Assembly (NCBI GenBank): GCA_030748435.1
Contig: JASMLZ010000072.1
Coordinates: forward strand, 1-64,000
DNA: 64,000 nucleotides
Source of the DNA: Gammaproteobacteria bacterium
GTDB taxonomy: Bacteria; Pseudomonadota; Gammaproteobacteria; Pseudomonadales; Balneatricaceae
Reading direction: 5' to 3'
The position numbers and the translations under genes were made by a program. The stretch's first letter is position 1; every line of letters starts with the position of its first letter. This document shows positions 38,025-48,927 of this stretch, in pieces. A model generated the notes under the pieces. It ran no database searches. It saw only the letters and a list, made by a program, of their open reading frames with translations, and was not told the origin of the DNA.

Positions 38025-39383
38025 CTATTTGCCAATACAGAAAGAGCTAAATATCCGTCCCAACAGGTCGTCTGTGGTAAATTGACCGGTAATTTCACTC
38101 AGGCAGTTTTGCGCCAGACGCAGATCTTCTGCCAACAGTTCACCCGCTTGACTGTAGGCCAATTGATCGGCGCCCTGTTGTAAATATGTTGCTGCCCTCT
38201 GTAGAGCATCAAGATGGCGTCGGCGAGCACTAAAACCACCTTCCAAGGTGCTTTGGTAACCCACAATATCTTTTAGGCACTGGCGTAAATCCGCTATACC
38301 TTGGCCTTGCTTGGCGCTGATAGCAATAACGGGTATGTTACCCTCTTGCTGGATTCCAGCAGGGTCGCCAGTTAAGTCGATTTTATTACGTACCAGAGTA
38401 ATATGATCAGGCATGGATTGCTGTGGCAGTAGGCTCTGCCAAAGTTGTTTGGGACTGCTGTGTTCACGGCAGTCTTGCAGCAAGAGAATTTGGTCAGCGT
38501 TTTGAATGGCTTTGATCGCCCTTGCGATGCCTATTTGCTCAACTTGATCAGGGCTGTCTCGTAAGCCGGCAGTATCAATGATATGCAAAGGCAGGCCATC
38601 AATATGAATGGTTTCTTGCAGCGTATCGCGAGTGGTACCAGCCACACCGGTCACGATAGCCCGGTCTTGGCCAGCCAGAGCATTTAGCAGGCTGGATTTG
38701 CCCGCATTGGGCGCGCCGGCAATAACCACTTGCATGCCTTCTTGTAACAGGCTGCCTTGTTGTGCTACCAACAGCACCGAGTCAAGTTGGTGACACACGT
38801 CACCTAGCAATCCACTTACTTTGCCATCAGCTAAAAAATCGATTTCTTCTTCAGGAAAATCAATGGCAGCTTCCACATATAAGCGCAGATGGATAAGTTG
38901 TTCTACTAGGCTATCTACCTGACGACTAAACTCGCCTTGCATAGAGCGCAAGGCATTGCGTGCCGCTTGCTCGGAACTGGCATTAATCAGATCGGCAATA
39001 GATTCTGCCTGTGCCAAATCCAGTTTGTCATTGATAAAGGCTCGTTCACTAAATTCTCCCGGCCGTGCGAGCTCTGCCCCCAGTAGAGTCAGTTCGCTCA
39101 GTAACATATCCATGACAACCTGACCGCCATGTCCCTGGAATTCGAATACATCTTCGCCGGTAAAAGAGTCCGGGCCGGGAAAGTATAGGGTAATACCCGC
39201 ATCGATTTGCTGACCCTGACAATCAAAAATGGGGCCATAGTGGGCATGGCGGGGCTGGCCAGTATTGTGGCTTAGCTGTTGGCCTATGGTTAAAGCATGA
39301 GGGCCGGATAAACGAATAATACCGACCCCACCGTTGCCGGGAGGGGTAGTTTGGGCACAGATTGTGGTATTGGGTGCTTGCAT
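38025..39383 (-). CDS. mnmE: tRNA modification GTPase MnmE
   Basis: This 452-aa GTPase works with MnmG on tRNA U34. The N-terminal formyl-THF-binding domain ([16 protein letters not shown]), the G domain with [19 protein letters not shown] and NKIDL, and the invariant C-terminal FCIGK are all present. It lies downstream of yidC across a strong terminator, in the usual rpmH-rnpA-yidC-mnmE order. Confidence 0.97.
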   Translation of the reverse strand: MQAPNTTICAQTTPPGNGGVGIIRLSGPHALTIGQQLSHNTGQPRHAHYGPIFDCQGQQIDAGITLYFPGPDSFTGEDVFEFQGHGGQVVMDMLLSELTLLGAELARPGEFSERAFINDKLDLAQAESIADLINASSEQAARNALRSMQGEFSRQVDSLVEQLIHLRLYVEAAIDFPEEEIDFLADGKVSGLLGDVCHQLDSVLLVAQQGSLLQEGMQVVIAGAPNAGKSSLLNALAGQDRAIVTGVAGTTRDTLQETIHIDGLPLHIIDTAGLRDSPDQVEQIGIARAIKAIQNADQILLLQDCREHSSPKQLWQSLLPQQSMPDHITLVRNKIDLTGDPAGIQQEGNIPVIAISAKQGQGIADLRQCLKDIVGYQSTLEGGFSARRRHLDALQRAATYLQQGADQLAYSQAGELLAEDLRLAQNCLSEITGQFTTDDLLGRIFSSFCIGK

Positions 39384-39404
39384 GATTGTTAGTATACCAA
39401 AAAG

Positions 39405-39441
39405 CCAAAGGGGTCAGATGAAACTCACCTGACCCCTTTGG
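39405..39441 (-). terminator. Strong stem-loop after yidC
   Basis: CCAAAGGGGTCAG (39405-39417) and CTGACCCCTTTGG (39429-39441) form a perfect 13-bp stem. On the minus strand it is followed by CTTTTTGG. It lies between the yidC stop and the mnmE start, so mnmE probably needs its own promoter or readthrough. Confidence 0.85.
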
Positions 39442-39458
39442 ATTGATGCACCTTTGGG

Positions 39459-41117
39459 CTAGTGCTGTTTACCCTGCATATCACGTTCAATACGCTTGGT
39501 AATAACATATTGCTGAGCAATGGATAGTATGTTGTTAACTACCCAGTAAAGTACCAGACCAGCAGGGAACCACAGGAAGAAGAAGGTGAATACCAGCGGC
39601 AACATCTTCATAATCTTGGCCTGCATGGGGTCAGGAGGTGTTGGGTTTAGCAACTGCTGGATAAACATGGTGGCTCCCATAACTACAGGCAGTACAAAAA
39701 ATGGGTCTTGTACGGACAGGTCGGTAATCCACAGATAGAAGGGTGCATGGCGTAGTTCAACACTTTCCATCAGCATCCAGTAGAGGCCGATAAATACTGG
39801 CATCTGGATCAGGATGGGAAAGCAGCCACTTAGTGGGTTGGCTTTCTCGCGCTTATAAAGTTCCATCATACCCTGTGACATCTTTTGACGATCGTCACCA
39901 TAGCGCTCTTTAAGCTTGGCAATTTCTGGTGCCAGAGCCCGCATTTTGGCCATTGAGCGATAGGAGATAGCAGATGGGTAGAAGAAAAATGCCTTCACAC
40001 ACAGGGTAACCAGAATAATGGCCACACCCCAGTTGCCCACAAAGCCGTACATGGTGTTTAGCAACCAGAACAGAGGCTGGGCAATCCACCATAGCCAGCC
40101 ATAGTCGACTACCAAATCCAGATTTTCAGAAATAGCTTCCAAATCATCCTGAATTTTCGGACCCACATACAACTGAGCACTGGTACTGCCTTGCTGGCCA
40201 GGTTGCAGGTGCATGGCAGGGCTCACAAAACCGGCAATATAGTTGCCATTGCTGACGCGTGTACTGTAGGTGTGGTCTTGTTCAGAGTTAGGTACCCAAG
40301 CGCTAACAAAGTAGTGTTGTAACATGGCCACCCAACCACCCTTGGCGGTAGCCTTCAGGTTTTCTTCGTCCATGTCGTCAAAGTCATAACGCTTGTACTT
40401 TTCGTCATTCAAAGAGAAGGCAGGGCCGATATAAGCAGACATGCCCATACTGGTACTGGCTGTTGGGTCAGCGGAACGGTCGCGTTTTAGTTGACCAAAT
40501 AGATTAGCAGACCAGGGTTGGCTGGATTGGTTGTTAACCTTATAAGTTAATTTGATCAGATGGCTGCCACGGGTAAAGCTATATATCTTATCGATACGGG
40601 CGCCGTACTGGTCAGTAAATGACAGGGTGACATCCAGACTGTCCTCATTGTCACCCATGGTGTAGCTTGGCTGGCTAGCTTTATAGACAGGACGACTAAC
40701 GGCGTCTGTACCGTGACTGCCAACCAGACCACTTTGGGCAACATAGGTACGCTGTTGATTTTGTTCCAACAAAGTGAAAGGTACATCCGGATGATCCATC
40801 TCCGCCAAATACTTGGCTAAAGAAGCCTGAATGATATCACCGCCACGGGTATCGATGGTGACTTGCAGAGCATCCGTTGTAACATCAATCAATGTTGGTG
40901 ATGCTAAACCGGTGTCAGTATGATTAGTACTGCTAACCACCTGATTGCCTGTATTGATAGCAAAATCAGTACTAACCGTGTCTTCCTGATAGGCAGAAAC
41001 ACTGGTGACCTGAGTTGGCTCGACACTGGTGGGACCGTAATCCTCGTTCCACTGCAGCATCATAATATAGGAAATGACACCAAGTGCGCCAATAAGTAGT
41101 ATGCGTTGGAAGTCCAT
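39459..41117 (-). CDS. yidC: Membrane protein insertase YidC
   Basis: This 552-aa inner-membrane insertase has an N-terminal signal-anchor (about 5-23), a large periplasmic beta domain (about 60-340), and five C-terminal membrane segments including the hydrophilic-groove helix with KERYGDDRQKMSQGMMELYKREK loops. Length is typical of Gram-negative YidC. It follows rnpA with only 87 bp between them. Confidence 0.96.
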   Translation of the reverse strand: MDFQRILLIGALGVISYIMMLQWNEDYGPTSVEPTQVTSVSAYQEDTVSTDFAINTGNQVVSSTNHTDTGLASPTLIDVTTDALQVTIDTRGGDIIQASLAKYLAEMDHPDVPFTLLEQNQQRTYVAQSGLVGSHGTDAVSRPVYKASQPSYTMGDNEDSLDVTLSFTDQYGARIDKIYSFTRGSHLIKLTYKVNNQSSQPWSANLFGQLKRDRSADPTASTSMGMSAYIGPAFSLNDEKYKRYDFDDMDEENLKATAKGGWVAMLQHYFVSAWVPNSEQDHTYSTRVSNGNYIAGFVSPAMHLQPGQQGSTSAQLYVGPKIQDDLEAISENLDLVVDYGWLWWIAQPLFWLLNTMYGFVGNWGVAIILVTLCVKAFFFYPSAISYRSMAKMRALAPEIAKLKERYGDDRQKMSQGMMELYKREKANPLSGCFPILIQMPVFIGLYWMLMESVELRHAPFYLWITDLSVQDPFFVLPVVMGATMFIQQLLNPTPPDPMQAKIMKMLPLVFTFFFLWFPAGLVLYWVVNNILSIAQQYVITKRIERDMQGKQH

Positions 41118-41204
41118 AGGGCGTTTCGTCTAGTGGTAATTAAACTGCTTTTTTAATTCAACCGTGATTATAGGGTCTGAAATACTGGTGGCAACCATAG
41201 GCGG

Positions 41205-41579
41205 CTATTTCTGAGGGCTTTGTTGCATTTTTTTAGCTAAACGGCGCCATTGTTTGTTAAAAAGCTTGTGTAATAAAGGCTTTTCCATCTCACCGAGACC
41301 TTTGCGAGCAAGAACAACAATATCTACTGGTGGTTGCAGAGGGTGTTCTAGAGTGCGAAAAGATTCCCGCAGAGTGCGCTTAATGCGGTTACGGTCAACG
41401 GCACGTTTAACGTGCTTTTTGGCAATAACCAAGCCCAGACGAGAATGGGGCGTTTGTGCAGGGCGAGCTAATATTAGCAGGTGCTGATCAGAGACTTTAA
41501 AGTCAGCTTTATCAAATACCCTTCGATAATCCCCGGCAGTTAACAGGCGTCGCTGCCGAGAAAAGTCGAATTCGTTCAT
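41205..41579 (-). CDS. rnpA: Ribonuclease P protein component
   Basis: This 124-aa basic protein is the RNase P cofactor in 5' tRNA maturation. The RNR signature is KKHVKRAVDRNRIKRTLRESFR at about residues 52-73. It sits between rpmH and yidC. The small yidD gene usually found between rnpA and yidC is absent here, since the gap is only 87 bp. Confidence 0.95.
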   Translation of the reverse strand: MNEFDFSRQRRLLTAGDYRRVFDKADFKVSDQHLLILARPAQTPHSRLGLVIAKKHVKRAVDRNRIKRTLRESFRTLEHPLQPPVDIVVLARKGLGEMEKPLLHKLFNKQWRRLAKKMQQSPQK

Positions 41580-41623
41580 AGCTAGTAGTGGTTTAAATGC
41601 TAACTAGCGTATAGGCAATGAGC

Positions 41624-41758
41624 TTATGCGCTCAGACGCTTACGGCCTTTGGCACGACGAGCGTTAATTACCGCACGGCCGCCGGCAGTAGCCATACGGG
41701 CACGGAAACCGTGTGTGCGCTTGCGCTTCAGTACGCTGGGTTGAAACGTTCTTTTCAT
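41624..41758 (-). CDS. rpmH: 50S ribosomal protein L34
   Basis: This 44-aa basic ribosomal protein reads [18 protein letters not shown], then a Gly/Arg-rich middle, ending KGRKRLSA. The ATG is at 41756-41758 and the TAA at 41624-41626. It is the first gene of the leftward rpmH-rnpA-yidC block and diverges from dnaA. Confidence 0.97.
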   Translation of the reverse strand: MKRTFQPSVLKRKRTHGFRARMATAGGRAVINARRAKGRKRLSA

Positions 41759-42185
41759 GATCGGTCTCGCTAAAAATAATTAAGTTAAAAGCCAATAAGG
41801 TCGGCGGTTCAAACTAGGCGCGCAATTATATGGAAATAATGCCCCCTGTGCAAGGTAATTTTGCATTTCTGCGAACACTTGATGGACTATTCTACTGTTC
41901 TTAACAGGGTGTTTTGTCTCTGGCTCGGTATTATAAACCTAATTAACTGATTATAATAAGGAAATATGTTTTTTTCAGAGTCCACTGATTGCTGTGGATA
42001 AGTGTCTGTGGATAATGTTAGAATCTACTACTATTTTTATGATTATCTGGTGTGTGTTATCAATTAGCTGAGTAACCATGATGTTGAGTCATTTTTTGTG
42101 CTGAGTCAGTCTGGGAAAGGGCTGCAGCCAAGTCATTAAGCTAATTGAAAACACCCTCTGGTCCTCTTGTCGGTAATTTATCAAT
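41759..42185. promoter_or_regulatory. rpmH-dnaA divergent region with DnaA boxes
   Basis: Two perfect TGTGGATAA sequences (inverse DnaA boxes) at 41993-42001 and 42007-42015 lie 14 bp apart, suitable for DnaA autoregulation. This is also the position of oriC in pseudomonads, so a role in initiation is possible, but only two boxes are present versus four in the mnmG region. Inverted-repeat element B copy 2 occupies 42054-42154, inside the expected dnaA leader. Confidence 0.7.
42054..42154. repeat. Inverted-repeat element B, copy 2 (dnaA leader)
   Basis: The ends GTGTTATCAATTAGCT and AGCTAATTGAAAACAC are near-perfect inverted repeats. TCTGG occurs on both sides (42046-42050, 42057-region excluded; right copy 42157-42161) and may be a target duplication. 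The core shares the TTTTTTGTGCTGA and AAGTCATTAA blocks with copy 1 at 31395-31536. It ends 31 bp before the dnaA ATG. Confidence 0.65.
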
Positions 42186-43649
42186 ATGTCCATGTCTTAT
42201 TGGTCCCAAATACTTGCTAGCTTGCAGTCTGAATTGCCGAGTCAGCCCTTTAATACCTGGGTTAAGCCTCTGCAAATGCAAGAGCAGGATTTGCACTTGC
42301 AGCTGTTGGCGCCAAACAAATTTTTCAAAAATTGGGTAGAGGACAAATATCTGTCGCGTATTCAGGAATTGGCACGAGAGCAATTTGGTTCCACTATGCA
42401 GGTAAGTTTGGGGGTTAGTCAGGTAAATAAAGCCAAGCCGTCCTTTTTGCATCAGGCAAAGTCCTCTGGCACGACTTCTGCACCACCCCCCGCTCCCCCA
42501 TCAGCTTTTGAGCAACCAGCAACGACCTCTGCGGTTAATGCAGTAACTGCAGTAAGTAATGAGGTAACACCGCTGGAGGCTGGCTCGGCAACGGAGCGCA
42601 AGGTACAGGTAGACGGTTCTTTACGTCATCAGAGCTATCTTAACCGGGCTTTTACCTTTGCCAGCTTTGTGCAAGGTAAATCCAATCAGCTGGCTTTGGC
42701 TGCGGCCAAGCAGGTAGCGGAAAACCCCGGTAGTTCCTATAATCCCCTGTTCCTATATGGTGGTGTAGGCTTGGGTAAAACGCATTTGATGCATGCGGTT
42801 GGTGCTGCCTTATTAGAGCATAATCCTCATGCCAAGGTGGTATATCTGCACTCTGAGCGGTTTGTGGCAGATATGGTAAAAGCCCTACAGTTAAACGCCA
42901 TAAATGATTTTAAGCGCTTCTACCGTTCCGTTGATGCGTTGTTAATTGATGATATCCAGTTTTTTGCCGGCAAAGAGCGGTCGCAAGAAGAGTTTTTCCA
43001 TACTTTTAATGCGCTGTTGGAAAGTGGTCAGCAAATGATTCTTACCTGTGATCGCTATCCCAAGGAAATAGAGGGCCTGGAGGAGCGTTTAAAGTCCCGT
43101 TTTGGTTGGGGTTTGCCCGTTGCTGTGGAGCCTCCTGAATTGGAAACAAGGGTGGCTATTTTGCTAAAGAAAGCGCAAGAAGCAGGTGTTTACCTGCCAG
43201 AAAATGCAGCTTTTTTTCTGGCCAAGCGCATTCGCTCTAATGTGCGCGAACTGGAAGGTGCGTTAAAGCGTGTTATTGCTAATGCCCACTTTACTGGTGA
43301 AGCTATCAGTGAAGCTTTTGTACAAGAGTCCCTAAAAGACCTGCTGGCCCTGCAAGACAAGCAGGTAAGTATTGATAATATTCAAAAGACAGTGGCTGGT
43401 TATTATAAAATACGGGTGGCGGATATTCTTTCCAAACGACGCACCCGTTCTGTAGCAAGGCCTCGGCAGCTAGCTATGGCACTGGCTAAAGAGCTCACCA
43501 ACCATAGTTACCCCGAAATAGGTGATGCTTTTGGTGGTAGGGATCATACCACTGTATTGCATGCCTGCAGAAAAATAAAAGAGTTGCGCGATATGGATCG
43601 CGAAATACATGATGATTATGCTAATTTATATCGTACACTTACGGTATAA
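42186..43649 (+). CDS. dnaA: Chromosomal replication initiator DnaA
   Basis: This 487-aa AAA+ initiator has domain I (about 1-80), a Pro/Ser/Ala-rich linker II (about 90-145), the ATPase domain with Walker [10 protein letters not shown] at 192-200 and LLIDDIQF as Walker B, and the DNA-binding domain IV ([30 protein letters not shown]). No good SD precedes either ATG at 42186 or 42192, so the exact start is uncertain by two residues. It heads the dnaA-dnaN-recF-gyrB run. Confidence 0.97.
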   Translation: MSMSYWSQILASLQSELPSQPFNTWVKPLQMQEQDLHLQLLAPNKFFKNWVEDKYLSRIQELAREQFGSTMQVSLGVSQVNKAKPSFLHQAKSSGTTSAPPPAPPSAFEQPATTSAVNAVTAVSNEVTPLEAGSATERKVQVDGSLRHQSYLNRAFTFASFVQGKSNQLALAAAKQVAENPGSSYNPLFLYGGVGLGKTHLMHAVGAALLEHNPHAKVVYLHSERFVADMVKALQLNAINDFKRFYRSVDALLIDDIQFFAGKERSQEEFFHTFNALLESGQQMILTCDRYPKEIEGLEERLKSRFGWGLPVAVEPPELETRVAILLKKAQEAGVYLPENAAFFLAKRIRSNVRELEGALKRVIANAHFTGEAISEAFVQESLKDLLALQDKQVSIDNIQKTVAGYYKIRVADILSKRRTRSVARPRQLAMALAKELTNHSYPEIGDAFGGRDHTTVLHACRKIKELRDMDREIHDDYANLYRTLTV

Positions 43650-43679
43650 AAATCGGTTTAACCTTAACAGGAAAGTTGT

Positions 43680-44783
43680 ATGAAATTTACTATTAGCCGC
43701 GAAGCTTTATTGACACCACTGGTATTAGTGGCGGGCGTTGTTGAGCGTCGCCAAACCTTACCTATCTTGGCCAATATATTGTTGGTAGTAGAAGATAAGC
43801 AACTTAGTCTTACGGGCACTGATCTGGAAGTTGAACTGGTGGGTCGTGCCTTACTGGAAGAGGAAGCAGTATCAGGCAGTGTTACTGTGCCGGCACGTAA
43901 GCTTTTGGATATTTGTAAATCCTTGCCTGATCATGCGGTAATCGAAATCAGTCAACAAGATGATCAGATATATGTGCGTTCGGCCCGCAGTAAGTTTAAG
44001 TTATCCACATTGCCAGCCGCTGACTTTCCCAATGTGGAAGACAGCCCCGAGTCCTTCGAGTTTGAGCTGCCTCAAAGCAGCCTGAAGAGTCTGATTGATA
44101 AAACAGGTTTTGCTATGGCGCAACAGGATGTGCGTTATTACCTGAATGGCATGTTGTTTGAGATCAAGGCCAGTCAGCTGCGCACGGTTGCCACTGACGG
44201 CCATCGTCTGGCTACCAGTGTGACCCCGATAGCCTTGCCGGAACAGGCTGGACAACAGCTTATTGTGCCGCGCAAAGGTGTGCTGGAATTAGCGCGTTTA
44301 ATGAATGATGAAGAGGCCACTGTTAAATTGGTGATCGGTGCCAGTCATGTGCGAGCATTTACCCAGGATTTTATTTTCACTTCTAAGCTTGTTGATGGCA
44401 AGTTCCCCGATTATGAGCGCGTTTTGCCCAAAAATGGCGACAAGATCGTGCTAATTGACCGATTGGCTATGCGTGGTGTTCTAAGCCGTGCAGCGATTCT
44501 TTCCAATGAGAAATATCGCGGTGTTAGGGTCACCCTGAGCGACACTAACCTGCAGGTTGTAGCCAATAATCCGGAGCAGGAAGAAGCGGAAGAAAATCTG
44601 ATGGTTGATTATCAGGGTGCACAAATCGAGATTGGCTTTAATGTAGGCTATGTGCTTGATGTATTGAGTGTTTTGACTAGTAGTGATGTTAAAATAACGC
44701 TCAGTGATGCCAATTCCAGTGCCCTTCTGTCTGATGGTGATGAGGGCGATGCGCAGTACGTCATTATGCCTATGCGTTTGTAA
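43680..44783 (+). CDS. dnaN: DNA polymerase III sliding clamp
   Basis: This 367-aa beta subunit has three similar clamp domains and ends with the hydrophobic-pocket tail VIMPMRL. GTGLTGTD-like element (SLTGTDLEVEL) and ATDGHRLA are typical. AGGAA lies upstream of the ATG. It follows dnaA by 30 bp. Confidence 0.97.
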   Translation: MKFTISREALLTPLVLVAGVVERRQTLPILANILLVVEDKQLSLTGTDLEVELVGRALLEEEAVSGSVTVPARKLLDICKSLPDHAVIEISQQDDQIYVRSARSKFKLSTLPAADFPNVEDSPESFEFELPQSSLKSLIDKTGFAMAQQDVRYYLNGMLFEIKASQLRTVATDGHRLATSVTPIALPEQAGQQLIVPRKGVLELARLMNDEEATVKLVIGASHVRAFTQDFIFTSKLVDGKFPDYERVLPKNGDKIVLIDRLAMRGVLSRAAILSNEKYRGVRVTLSDTNLQVVANNPEQEEAEENLMVDYQGAQIEIGFNVGYVLDVLSVLTSSDVKITLSDANSSALLSDGDEGDAQYVIMPMRL

Positions 44784-44860
44784 TTGCCTGTTTGTATCAT
44801 GCTTCAGAAGGCTTTGAATAGTCTGCCCAAAGGTGCCTTTTGCCCATGATATCCACAATT

Positions 44861-44869
44861 TTATCCACA
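44861..44869 (+). promoter_or_regulatory. DnaA box upstream of recF
   Basis: A perfect TTATCCACA at 44861-44869, with ATATCCACA (one mismatch) 11 bp earlier at 44850-44858, lies in the dnaN-recF gap. It could modulate recF-gyrB transcription or titrate DnaA. Confidence 0.6.
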
Positions 44870-44879
44870 GAGGCTTCTG

Positions 44880-45983
44880 GTGTCTATTAAGCACTTAACG
44901 GTGCAGGATCTGCGTAATTTACAGCAGGTGGACATGCAACCTGATGCTGGCATTAATATTATCACTGGTGCCAATGCCAGTGGTAAAACCAGTTTACTGG
45001 AAGCTATTCATATGCTGGCTTTGGCCCGATCCTTTCGCAGCCATCGCCTGGCTTCGGTCATTACGGCAGGAAGTTCAGCTTGCCAGTTATTTGCTCGTAT
45101 TGACGCGCCTGGCGGCGGTAGCATACCTCTGGGTATGTCACGTCGTTTGGATGGTGAGCATCAAATACGCCTTAATGGAGAAACTCTGCGCTCTACATCT
45201 GAGTTGGCCATGTTACTGCCGGTACAGGTTATTGCTCCCGCAGGCACAGGCTTGTTGGATGCTAGTCCCGGGGCACGCAGGCAGTTTTTAGACTGGGGAG
45301 CCTTCCACCATGATGAACGCTTTTATGGACTCTGGAAACAGGCTCAGAGGCTCTTAAAACAAAGGAATAGTAGTCTAAAATGTGGTACCATGGAGGCTTC
45401 TGTAAGGGCTAGTTTTGAGCCCGCCTTGGTAAGGGTCTCAGAGCAGTTGGATATGCTCAGAAAGGCCTATTTGGAAGCGCTGGAGCCATTGTTCTTTGCC
45501 AGTCTGGAAAATATAGTAGTCATACCCGAGTTAAATCTCAGTTACTACCGGGGCTGGAATAAAGATAAGTCTCTGGTCAGTGTCTTGGACGAAACGTTGG
45601 AGCGGGATAAACAGTTTGGCTATACCCAGCGAGGGCCTCAGCGTGCAGATTTGCGTTTTACCGTACAGGGAGTGAATGCTGCCGAGCGCCTGTCTCGTGG
45701 ACAGCAAAAGCTGGTGACCATTGCTTTGCGCTTGGCACAAGGGCAGTTGTTAAGCCTGTGCGGGCAACGGCGCTGTTTGTTTTTGGTAGATGATTTGGCT
45801 GCTGAGCTGGACCAAAATCATTTGCGCCAGGTCTGTGAGCAATTGGTGGCTATAGATTCACAAGTGTTTGTTACTGCGGTTAAAGCCAGTGAATTGCTGG
45901 ATGTTTGGCCGCAAGGTACGTCCTTGGCTCATTTCACTATTGAGCAAGGTAAAGTGGTTGCCGGTCATAAAGCGGCGCAATAA
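44880..45983 (+). CDS. recF: DNA replication and repair protein RecF
   Basis: This 367-aa SMC-like ATPase loads RecA at gaps. Walker A GANASGKTSLLEAI is near residue 30, the signature is LSRGQQKLVTIALRLAQG, and Walker B LFLVDDLAAELD. The start is GTG at 44880 with AGAGG six bases upstream. It lies between dnaN and gyrB in the conserved order. Confidence 0.96.
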   Translation: MSIKHLTVQDLRNLQQVDMQPDAGINIITGANASGKTSLLEAIHMLALARSFRSHRLASVITAGSSACQLFARIDAPGGGSIPLGMSRRLDGEHQIRLNGETLRSTSELAMLLPVQVIAPAGTGLLDASPGARRQFLDWGAFHHDERFYGLWKQAQRLLKQRNSSLKCGTMEASVRASFEPALVRVSEQLDMLRKAYLEALEPLFFASLENIVVIPELNLSYYRGWNKDKSLVSVLDETLERDKQFGYTQRGPQRADLRFTVQGVNAAERLSRGQQKLVTIALRLAQGQLLSLCGQRRCLFLVDDLAAELDQNHLRQVCEQLVAIDSQVFVTAVKASELLDVWPQGTSLAHFTIEQGKVVAGHKAAQ

Positions 45984-46039
45984 TTAAATTGATTGGTGCC
46001 CTGAAGGGGTGCCTTAACTTGGATGTTGGAGCTATATAG

Positions 46040-48457
<2,418 letters not shown>

Positions 48458-48486
48458 TTAAGCTATACCCTTAATAGCTCCATCAA

Positions 48487-48517
48487 TAAAAACCACCTTA
48501 TAAGGTGGTTTTTTTAT
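48487..48517 (+). terminator. Rho-independent terminator after gyrB
   Basis: AACCACCTTATAAGGTGGTT (48491-48510) is a perfect palindrome, preceded by A-rich and followed by seven Ts. It lies 33 bp after the gyrB stop. Confidence 0.95.
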
Positions 48518-48543
48518 GGGTCAACTTTGTCATTGCCTTTAAT

Positions 48544-48750
48544 CTAAAAACCTCAGCCGGCCCTTATATCTCTCGTAAGGTGTTGAAATGCTATTAAAGT
48601 GGCCGGTGATTCTATTTGTGCTGAAGGCTTTGCGTTGGACCCATATACACAATCATCGTTGTCATTCCTCGCTCTTGCCAGGGGCTACTTGTCTGCGAGG
48701 AGTGTCTTGTCTTGCGGCCCTGTTTCTTAGACTTAACTGAGGCCTTTCGG
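48544..48750 (-). mobile_element. MITE-like element A, copy 3 (inverted)
   Basis: This 207-bp element begins CTAAAAACCTCAG and ends CTGAGGCCTTTCGG. Exact TTTAAT hexamers flank it (48538-48543 and 48751-48756), a clean target duplication. Its reverse complement aligns with copies 1 and 2 (shared GCCGCAA-ACAAG, CTCGCAG, TGGCAAGAGCG, CAACGATG, AATAGAAT, GATATAAG). It is about 35 bp shorter and more diverged, so probably older. Confidence 0.82.
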
Positions 48751-48775
48751 TTTAATTAGCCGTCTGGCCTTGATA

Positions 48776-48791
48776 TGTTCCACGTGAAACA
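48776..48791. promoter_or_regulatory. parS site 1
   Basis: TGTTCCACGTGAAACA matches the near-universal parS 16-mer (TGTTNCACGTGAAACA). It is a ParB loading site near the origin, upstream of the glyS terminator. Confidence 0.95.
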
Positions 48792-48868
48792 CTGGGTAAA
48801 AGGTTTTCCATCTATTCCATATGGTTTGATACAAGCTTGGATTGGTACTGGTTATTATTGGTTATAAA

Positions 48869-48895
48869 TAAAAAAGCCGTGCAATTTGCACGGCT
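48869..48895 (-). terminator. Rho-independent terminator of glyQS
   Basis: AGCCGTGCAA/TTGCACGGCT (48875-48895) forms a 10-bp stem, followed on the minus strand by a T-run. It lies 33 bp after the glyS stop, directly beside parS site 2. Confidence 0.93.
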
Positions 48896-48897
48896 GA

Positions 48898-48913
48898 TGT
48901 TCCACGTGAAACA
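48898..48913. promoter_or_regulatory. parS site 2
   Basis: A second, identical TGTTCCACGTGAAACA, 122 bp from the first. It sits between the glyS terminator stem and the glyS stop codon. Two identical sites in a non-coding pocket are strong evidence for the partition centre. Confidence 0.95.
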
Positions 48914-48927
48914 TTGGCTTCTGGTTT

